10,988 nt of DNA, taken from Peptostreptococcaceae bacterium (GTDB taxonomy: Bacteria > Bacillota_A > Clostridia > Peptostreptococcales > Acidaminobacteraceae). Where the stretch lies: contig JABXKX010000329.1 in NCBI GenBank assembly GCA_013619035.1, positions 1-10,988 on the forward strand, in the 5' to 3' direction. How positions within the stretch are numbered: the first letter of the stretch is position 1; each line of letters opens with the position of its first letter. Under the pieces are notes generated by a model that saw only the letters and a list, made by a program, of their open reading frames with translations, searched no databases and had not been told where the DNA came from. The position numbers and the translations under genes were made by a program. Of the stretch, positions 5,708-10,988 are shown in pieces.

Positions 5708-7228
5708 ATGGCAAAAAATATTTTAGAAATGAGAAATATCACAAAGGAATTTCCAGGAGTTAAAGCCCTAGATCAAGTGAATTTTCAAGTGAAAGAAGGG
5801 GAAATTCATTGTTTAGTGGGAGAAAACGGTGCTGGAAAATCAACATTAATGAAAGTATTAGGTGGTGTTTATGGATATGGCCATTACACAGGTGATATTG
5901 TTTTCAATGGTGATATTCAAAAATTCTCACGTATAAACGATAGTGAGCATCAAGGCATTTCAATTATTTATCAAGAATTGGCTCTTGTTCCTGAAATGTC
6001 GGTCTATGAAAATATATTTTTGGGACATGAAATAAAATCTGGTGGTATTATCGATTGGCATCAAACTCGTGTAGAGGCAGTAAAGATGTTAGACAAGGTA
6101 AAACTAGATGTCCATCCGAATACTAAAATAATAGATTTAGGTGTGGGTAAACAACAACTTGTTGAAATTGCAAAAGCTCTGAGTAAAGAAGTTAAACTAT
6201 TGATTTTAGATGAGCCGACAGCGGCATTAAATGAAGATGATAGCGATAATTTACTGGAGTTACTTTTGGAATTAAAAAAGCTGGGTGTTACCTGTATTAT
6301 GATTTCTCATAAATTAAAAGAAGTTTTAAAAGTCGCTGATACAGTGACAATTTTAAGAGATGGTCAAACAATTTGTTCTTTAGATAAAGAAAAGAATGAA
6401 ATCAATGAAAGAGATATTATTAAGTATATGGTTGGTCGTGAGATCGATGATATTTTCCCCAAAAGAACAGATAAACAAATTGGTGAGATTCAATTAGAAG
6501 TTAAAAATTGGACGGCTCATGATAAAAAGCTTGGTAGAGATGTTGTAAAAAATGTCGATTTTAATATTCGAGCAGGAGAAATTGTTGGTGTTGCAGGATT
6601 GATGGGCGCCGGTCGAACTGAGTTTGCGCACAGTATCTTCGGTAATTTCAAAGGTTATCAATTATCAGGTGAAATTTATATCGATGATAAGAAAGTTAAA
6701 TTTAAATCACCACGTCATGCAATCAAAAATGGATTAGCATATGTTTCTGAAGATAGAAAAGGCAATGGTTTAATTCTAGATCAAGATATCAAACAAAATA
6801 TCACATTGGCCAACTTAAATAAAATTTCTGATGCCAGTGTTGTGAATACTCAGGAAGAAATTCAAATAGCCGAGTCTTATAGAAAATCTTTAAATATCAA
6901 AACACCATCTATAGAACAAAAGGTGAAAAATCTGAGTGGTGGTAATCAACAGAAAGTTGCTATTGCGAAATGGTTGTTTGTTCAACCAAACATATTGATA
7001 CTTGATGAACCAACAAGAGGTATTGATGTTGGTGCAAAGTATGAAATTTATACGATTATGAATGATTTGGTGGCACAGGGTTTAAGTGTGATTATGATTT
7101 CATCAGAACTACCGGAAGTACTCGGTATGAGTGATCGTATCTATGTAATGGCTGAAGGACAAATGGTTGGGGAGCTTCCGATTGAAGAAGCAACTCAAGA
7201 AAAAATCATGGAAATGGCGACGGTTTAG
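5708..7228 (+). CDS. mmsA: Multiple-monosaccharide ABC transporter, ATP-binding protein MmsA
   Basis: This is the cytoplasmic ATPase that powers sugar import, in the double-domain form (506 residues) typical of RbsA/XylG/MmsA carbohydrate-uptake proteins. The first domain has Walker A GENGAGKST (38-46), a Q loop at YQE (88-90), a modified signature LGVGKQQ (144-150), Walker B LLILDEP (164-170) and an H-loop His at 201. The second has the degenerate Walker A GLMGAGRTE (297-305, Arg for Lys), signature LSGGNQQK (409-416) and Walker B ILILDEP (429-435), and it lacks a switch histidine (MISSELPE). This asymmetry is normal for the family, where the first domain carries the better catalytic site. 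AGGAG lies 6 bases before the ATG. The neighbouring ChvE and MmsB identify the subfamily more firmly than this sequence alone, which could also be called XylG or GguA. Confidence 0.94.
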   Translation: MAKNILEMRNITKEFPGVKALDQVNFQVKEGEIHCLVGENGAGKSTLMKVLGGVYGYGHYTGDIVFNGDIQKFSRINDSEHQGISIIYQELALVPEMSVYENIFLGHEIKSGGIIDWHQTRVEAVKMLDKVKLDVHPNTKIIDLGVGKQQLVEIAKALSKEVKLLILDEPTAALNEDDSDNLLELLLELKKLGVTCIMISHKLKEVLKVADTVTILRDGQTICSLDKEKNEINERDIIKYMVGREIDDIFPKRTDKQIGEIQLEVKNWTAHDKKLGRDVVKNVDFNIRAGEIVGVAGLMGAGRTEFAHSIFGNFKGYQLSGEIYIDDKKVKFKSPRHAIKNGLAYVSEDRKGNGLILDQDIKQNITLANLNKISDASVVNTQEEIQIAESYRKSLNIKTPSIEQKVKNLSGGNQQKVAIAKWLFVQPNILILDEPTRGIDVGAKYEIYTIMNDLVAQGLSVIMISSELPEVLGMSDRIYVMAEGQMVGELPIEEATQEKIMEMATV

Positions 7229-7236
7229 GAGGAAAT

Positions 7237-8427
7237 ATGTTAACTAAAAAAATCGGTGATTTGGTACCGAGTGCATTAAAGGAAAATATCAGAGATTATG
7301 GTATGTACATTGCACTTGGATTTATAATATTAATTTTTAATTCATTAACAAATGGATTGTTCTTAACACCTAGAGTTATATCAGATCTAATTGATATGAC
7401 TGGGTATATAGCGGTATTGGCAGTTGGTATGACACTGGTAATTGTCATTCGTCATATTGATTTATCAGTAGGATTTGTTGCTGGATTTCTAGGGGCTGTA
7501 GCTGCAATATTATCATCTAGAGTCGGTTTGCCACTCTATTTAATTATTCCTATTGTTATGGCAATTGGTATAGTTATAGGTATGTGGAATGGATTCTTAG
7601 TGGCTAAAATGGGCGTGCCAGCTTTTGTTGTAACGCTTGCAGGTATGCTTCTATTTAGAGGTGCTTTGATTAGAATCACAAACTCAGAAACAATTTTTAC
7701 AGGTAATGAAACCTTTAATGCCATTGGTAATGGTTATATACCAGATATAGCAAGTGTAGATGGGCTTCATATCTTGTCTCTTATAATAGGATTACTTGGT
7801 ATAGTATTCTTTATCTACAATGAAGTAAAGAGCAGAAACAAACAAGCTTCTTATGGTTTACATGTTTCAACGCTACCATTATTTATTGCAAAATTAGCAT
7901 TTGTATCAATGATCATCTCATACTTCGTATGGCAACTTGCGAGTTTTAAAGGTTTCTCTTATACGATGTTAATCGTTGGTGTTGTTGTTGCAATCTATCA
8001 CTTTATCACAAAGAATACGACTTTAGGTCGCCATATATATGCTGTGGGTGGTAACCCGGAAGCTGCAGAGCTTTCCGGTATCAGCGTAAGCAAAATAACT
8101 TATACTGTATTTGGTTCAATGACTATGTTGGCTGCATTATCAGGTATTTTATTTACAGCAAGACTACAATCAGCAACTCCTACAGCAGGTCAACTATTTG
8201 AATTAGATGCTATTGCAGCAGCTTATGTCGGTGGTGTATCAGCATCAGGTGGTGTTGGTAAAGTCACTGGATCAATTATAGGTGCTTTGGTTATGGCATC
8301 ATTAACAAAAGGTATGGACCTTATGAACGTTGGCGTTTCATATCAATATATCATCAGAGGTCTTGTGTTAGTAGCAGCAGTTGTATTTGATGTAAAAACT
8401 AGAAACATGAGATCAAAGAAAGCTTAA
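7237..8427 (+). CDS. mmsB: Multiple-monosaccharide ABC transporter, permease MmsB
   Basis: This is the integral membrane subunit of the sugar importer, probably acting as a homodimer. The 396 residues hold about ten to twelve hydrophobic segments, for example near 21-40, 54-72, 78-94, 100-118, 126-142, 176-195, 215-232, 241-257, 290-307 and 370-385. Family landmarks are the N-terminal IRHIDLSVG (71-79), GMWNGFLVAKMGVPAFVVTL (115-134), the cytoplasmic coupling loop GGNPEAAELSGI (271-282) and YVGGVSASGGVGKV (330-343). It matches the XylH/GguB type, longer than RbsC because of the extra central segment at about 165-235. Only 8 bases separate it from mmsA, and the mmsA stop codon lies within the GGAGG ribosome binding region, so translation is likely coupled. 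A strong terminator about 100 bases downstream ends the operon. Confidence 0.94.
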   Translation: MLTKKIGDLVPSALKENIRDYGMYIALGFIILIFNSLTNGLFLTPRVISDLIDMTGYIAVLAVGMTLVIVIRHIDLSVGFVAGFLGAVAAILSSRVGLPLYLIIPIVMAIGIVIGMWNGFLVAKMGVPAFVVTLAGMLLFRGALIRITNSETIFTGNETFNAIGNGYIPDIASVDGLHILSLIIGLLGIVFFIYNEVKSRNKQASYGLHVSTLPLFIAKLAFVSMIISYFVWQLASFKGFSYTMLIVGVVVAIYHFITKNTTLGRHIYAVGGNPEAAELSGISVSKITYTVFGSMTMLAALSGILFTARLQSATPTAGQLFELDAIAAAYVGGVSASGGVGKVTGSIIGALVMASLTKGMDLMNVGVSYQYIIRGLVLVAAVVFDVKTRNMRSKKA

Positions 8428-8472
8428 GTAGTAATGAGTGAAGAATATATGACTTAAAAGAAGATTCAAATA

Positions 8473-8503
8473 GACATCTTGAACAATTGAATTCAGGGAT
8501 GTC
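8473..8503 (+). repeat. Weak hairpin in the mmsB 3' untranslated region
   Basis: GACATC (8473-8478) pairs with GATGTC (8498-8503), and inside it TGAA (8480-8483) pairs with TTCA (8492-8495). No T run follows. It may be part of the 3' untranslated structure ahead of the real terminator, or chance. Nothing else was recognised between the mmsB stop codon and the terminator. Confidence 0.35.
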
Positions 8504-8529
8504 AGACTTTAATATATAATCCCCCTAAT

Positions 8530-8563
8530 GAAAAGACACTTAGTGTCTTTTCTTATTTTTTTT
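8530..8563 (+). terminator. Rho-independent terminator of the chvE-mmsA-mmsB operon
   Basis: A 10-bp stem (GAAAAGACAC at 8530-8539 pairing with GTGTCTTTTC at 8543-8552) with a 3-base loop is followed by TTATTTTTTTT at 8553-8563. It closes the transporter transcript. Confidence 0.93.
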
Positions 8564-8657
8564 AGAGATTATTTATGGTCTTTTGTCATTTCTTATCGTC
8601 TATTCCTTGTGTATAATGTTGATATATACATGGAAATAGCTTAAACTATGACTAGAC

Positions 8658-8686
8658 TTGATTAATCAGTTTCAGCAGGCTATAAT
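8658..8686 (+). promoter_or_regulatory. Sigma-A promoter of the desulfurase-mnmA operon
   Basis: TTGATT (8658-8663) as the -35 box and a perfect TATAAT (8681-8686) as the -10 box are 17 bases apart. Transcription would begin near 8692-8694, giving a leader of about 26 bases. The inverted repeat ACACT-GATAT-AGTGT (8690-8704) covers the presumed start site and could be an operator. Another TATAAT at 8612-8617 has no convincing -35 partner. Confidence 0.75.
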
Positions 8687-8718
8687 ATAACACTGATATA
8701 GTGTAGAAAGAGGGCTTT

Positions 8719-9852
8719 ATGAATCCAATTTATTTAGATTATGCGGCTTCAACGCCACTAAAAAAAGAAGTATTAGATAAGATGTTACCTTATATGACAG
8801 AGTGTTATGGTAATGCATCTAGTATTCATAGTTTTGGTAGAAAACAAAATCAAGCCGTTGATCAAAGTAGAAGATTATTAGCAAAACTCATAAATGGCTC
8901 GTATGATGAAATATATTTTGTTTCCGGCGGTACTGAAGCAGATAACTGGGCATTAAAAGGTATAGCTGAGAGTTATCAAGAAAAAGGAAAACATATTATT
9001 GTTTCTAATATAGAACATCCTGCTGTTTTAAATACAGCAAAAACCCTTGAAGATAAAGGTTATGAAGTTACATATTTAGAAGCAGATACTGAAGGTTTCA
9101 TCTCATTAGATGCCTTGGAAAAAGCGATTAGAAAAGATACAATTTTAGTAAGCATCATGTTTGTAAATAATGAAATCGGCACCATACAAGATATTAAAGC
9201 GATCGGTAGATTGTGTAGAGAAAGAGAGATTATTTTTCATACAGATGCTGTACAAGCTTTTGGTTATATGACTATTGATGTAAAAGATCTAAATATTGAC
9301 TTAATGAGTATGTCAAGTCATAAAATTTATGGACCAACTGGTATTGGTGGCCTTTATATTAGAAAAGGTATTAAAATAAAAAGTATTTTAGATGGCGGTG
9401 CGCAAGAAAGAAATAGACGAGCAGGGACAAATCATGTTTCTGGTATTGTTGGTTTTTCAGAAGCAGCAAGACTTAGATATGAAAATTTAGATGAATTAAA
9501 TCAAACACTGCTGAGTAAACGCACATACTTAAAAGAACAATTAGAAAACAATTTCGAGTTTAAAGTAAATGGACATACAAATAGACATCCAGGCTCTTTA
9601 AATATTATGATAAAAGGCATAAAAGGTGATACACTGTTAATGAACTTAGATTTAGCTGGTATTGCAGTTTCTGCTGGGTCAGCTTGTTCATCTGGATCTA
9701 TTAATCCTTCTCATGTACTTCTAGCGATAGGACTTACTAAGGAAGAATCAAAAGCATCTATTAGAATGACCATTGGAGATATGACATCATATGAAGAAAT
9801 CGATTATGTTGTTGAAAAGTTAACTGAAATAGTCAAGAGACTACTAAAATAG
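8719..9852 (+). CDS. Cysteine desulfurase, IscS/NifS family
   Basis: This PLP-dependent class V aminotransferase-fold enzyme takes sulfur from L-cysteine, releases alanine and hands a persulfide to an acceptor. It has 377 residues, a usual length. Motifs are YLDYAASTP (5-13), SGGTEADN (69-76), NIEHPAVL with PLP-stacking H100, HTDAVQA with D176 and Q179, Schiff-base K202 in SSHKIYGP, and catalytic C323 in GSACSSG. The AGAGG ribosome binding site fits the ATG, and a clear promoter lies just upstream. There is no iscU or iscR alongside, and mnmA follows after 24 bases. This resembles yrvO-mnmA of Bacillus subtilis, in which the desulfurase is dedicated to tRNA thiolation. That role is inferred from context, and a general Fe-S role cannot be excluded, so I leave the symbol blank. 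Confidence 0.93.
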   Translation: MNPIYLDYAASTPLKKEVLDKMLPYMTECYGNASSIHSFGRKQNQAVDQSRRLLAKLINGSYDEIYFVSGGTEADNWALKGIAESYQEKGKHIIVSNIEHPAVLNTAKTLEDKGYEVTYLEADTEGFISLDALEKAIRKDTILVSIMFVNNEIGTIQDIKAIGRLCREREIIFHTDAVQAFGYMTIDVKDLNIDLMSMSSHKIYGPTGIGGLYIRKGIKIKSILDGGAQERNRRAGTNHVSGIVGFSEAARLRYENLDELNQTLLSKRTYLKEQLENNFEFKVNGHTNRHPGSLNIMIKGIKGDTLLMNLDLAGIAVSAGSACSSGSINPSHVLLAIGLTKEESKASIRMTIGDMTSYEEIDYVVEKLTEIVKRLLK

Positions 9853-9876
9853 TCACACATTAAAGTAGGAGAAATC

Positions 9877-10959
9877 ATGTTAGATAAAAATAAAGTTGTA
9901 ATAGGCATGAGTGGTGGTGTAGATAGTGCAGTTGCTGCTTATGTATTAAAAGAACAAGGTTATGAAGTGATTGGTATCACAATGAAGCTTTGGGAAGAAG
10001 ATGAAGAAAACTATGCAGAAGACTATGGTGGCTGCTGTAGTTTGTCTTCGGTAGAAGATGCCAGATTGGTTGCTGAAAAGCTTGAAATACCATTTTATGT
10101 GATTAACTACAACGAACAATTTATTGAAACGATTGTAGATAATTTTATTGATGAGTATTTAAGTGGTCATACACCAAGTCCGTGTATCAGATGTAATAAG
10201 TATATTAAATTTGATGAGTTATTAAAAACTGCTCATAGTTTAGGTGCTTATTATGTGGCGACGGGGCATTACGGTATCATAGGTTATAATGAGACCTTGG
10301 ATCGATATACCATTTCAAAATCACAAGAAAAAAGAAAAGATCAGACATACATGATGTATAGTTTGTCTCAAGAACAAATTAAACATACTTTGATGCCATT
10401 GGGTGTATTTGAAACCAAAGAAGAAGTGCGTCAAATAGCTGAAAGAGAAGATTTGATTGTTGCAAGGAAAAACGATTCACAAGAATTGTGTTTTGTAATA
10501 GATGATGATTATGCAAGATTTGTAAAAGAACACACATTAAAGCCGATTCCTAAAGGAAAATTTGTGGATATAAAAGGTAATGTGTTAGGTGAACATAAGG
10601 GAATTATTTATTATACAATCGGTCAAAGAAAAGGATTAGGAGTTACTTTTGGTAAACCTATGTATGTCGTAGAGATAAGACCTAAAACCAACGAGGTTGT
10701 TTTAGGAGATAATGAAGATGTGTTCAAATCTGAACTTTATGCAAAAGAGGTAAACTTTATTACATTTGATACATTGGAAACTCCTTATAAATGTGAGGGT
10801 AAAGTGAGATATTCTTCTAAGACCTCACCGTGTACACTCTATAAGGAAGGTGAACGCGTAAAAGTTATCTTTGATGAACCTCAAAGAGCAGTCACCCCAG
10901 GACAAGCTGTAGTATTTTATGATGGTGAGTTATTGGTCGGTGGTGGTGTTATTGAATAA
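9877..10959 (+). CDS. mnmA: tRNA-specific 2-thiouridylase MnmA
   Basis: This enzyme adenylates and thiolates uridine 34 at C2 in the tRNAs for Lys, Glu and Gln, the s2U step of the wobble modification. It has 360 residues, full length. The N-terminal PP-loop ATPase motif is SGGVDSAV (12-19). The nucleophile region is TPSPCIRCNKYIKF, with C106 at the position of E. coli C102 and an extra C103 forming CxxC. The second catalytic cysteine is C205 in SQELCFV. DQTYMMYSL (155-163), the IGQRKGLG loop (248-255) and the C-terminal beta-barrel domain with AVTPGQAVVFYDG (338-350) complete the family pattern. GGCCS at 51-55 adds two more cysteines. AGGAG lies 5 bases before the ATG. The preceding desulfurase gene likely supplies the sulfur. 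Confidence 0.96.
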   Translation: MLDKNKVVIGMSGGVDSAVAAYVLKEQGYEVIGITMKLWEEDEENYAEDYGGCCSLSSVEDARLVAEKLEIPFYVINYNEQFIETIVDNFIDEYLSGHTPSPCIRCNKYIKFDELLKTAHSLGAYYVATGHYGIIGYNETLDRYTISKSQEKRKDQTYMMYSLSQEQIKHTLMPLGVFETKEEVRQIAEREDLIVARKNDSQELCFVIDDDYARFVKEHTLKPIPKGKFVDIKGNVLGEHKGIIYYTIGQRKGLGVTFGKPMYVVEIRPKTNEVVLGDNEDVFKSELYAKEVNFITFDTLETPYKCEGKVRYSSKTSPCTLYKEGERVKVIFDEPQRAVTPGQAVVFYDGELLVGGGVIE

Positions 10960-10973
10960 CACTTATAAAAGTG
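10960..10973 (+). repeat. Small hairpin after mnmA
   Basis: CACTT and AAGTG flank a 4-base ATAA loop immediately after the stop codon. The stem is short and is followed by mixed sequence to the window edge, so it is not a convincing terminator. The real end of this operon may lie beyond the window. Confidence 0.3.
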
Positions 10974-10988
10974 AAAGTACATTTTAAG

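Noticed and set aside
7536..7724. Minus-strand open frame inside mmsB
   Set aside because: Its hydrophobic composition mirrors the permease's membrane segments on the other strand. There is no start signal.
8435..8458. Seven-codon open frame after mmsB
   Set aside because: It is too short, has no ribosome binding site and resembles nothing known. It is most likely untranslated.
8564..8657. Possible riboswitch or second promoter (TATAAT at 8612-8617) before the desulfurase gene
   Set aside because: No -35 box lies at proper spacing, no recognisable aptamer or terminator is present, and a better promoter lies downstream.

Overview
The window reads as chromosomal DNA from a low-GC, AT-rich Firmicute, most likely of the class Clostridia. 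The evidence is the codon usage, strong AGGAG-type ribosome binding sites, YesM/YesN-type two-component signalling, a lipoprotein-type sugar-binding protein and rho-independent terminators with long T runs. All genes lie on the plus strand and no mobile element, RNA gene or CRISPR array was seen. The genus cannot be named from this sequence alone.

Positions 1-4349 hold a sugar-sensing regulatory operon. It contains a YesM/LytS-type sensor histidine kinase (5' end outside the window), an overlapping YesN-type response regulator (REC, degenerate GGDEF-like, AraC), a membrane-anchored sugar-binding protein closely resembling E. coli XylF, and a small nitroreductase. A terminator whose stem contains the nitroreductase stop codon closes the operon. 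The kinase, regulator and anchored binding protein match the three-component pattern described for the XylFII-LytS-YesN xylose sensor of Clostridium beijerinckii and AraPST of Geobacillus, although the gene order differs.

Positions 4350-8563 hold an ABC sugar importer of the ChvE-MmsA-MmsB (GguAB) type. It comprises a lipoprotein solute-binding protein, a double-domain ATPase and a permease. A 167-base control region precedes it, with two near-identical cre-like sites 62 bp apart that flank a 13-bp inverted repeat almost symmetrically. A long hairpin separates the binding-protein gene from the ATPase gene, and a strong terminator follows the permease. The simplest model is that the three-component system senses extracellular pentose and activates this importer, while CcpA represses it. 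Neither link is proven here.

Positions 8564-10988 hold an unrelated housekeeping operon with its own sigma-A promoter: an IscS/NifS-type cysteine desulfurase followed by MnmA, the tRNA U34 2-thiouridylase. The pairing resembles YrvO-MnmA of Bacillus subtilis, where a dedicated desulfurase feeds MnmA.

Every gene belongs to a recognised family, and I do not see a wholly undescribed system. The points most worth following are the control region before chvE, the combination of a XylF-type sensor with a ChvE-type importer, and the hairpin after chvE.
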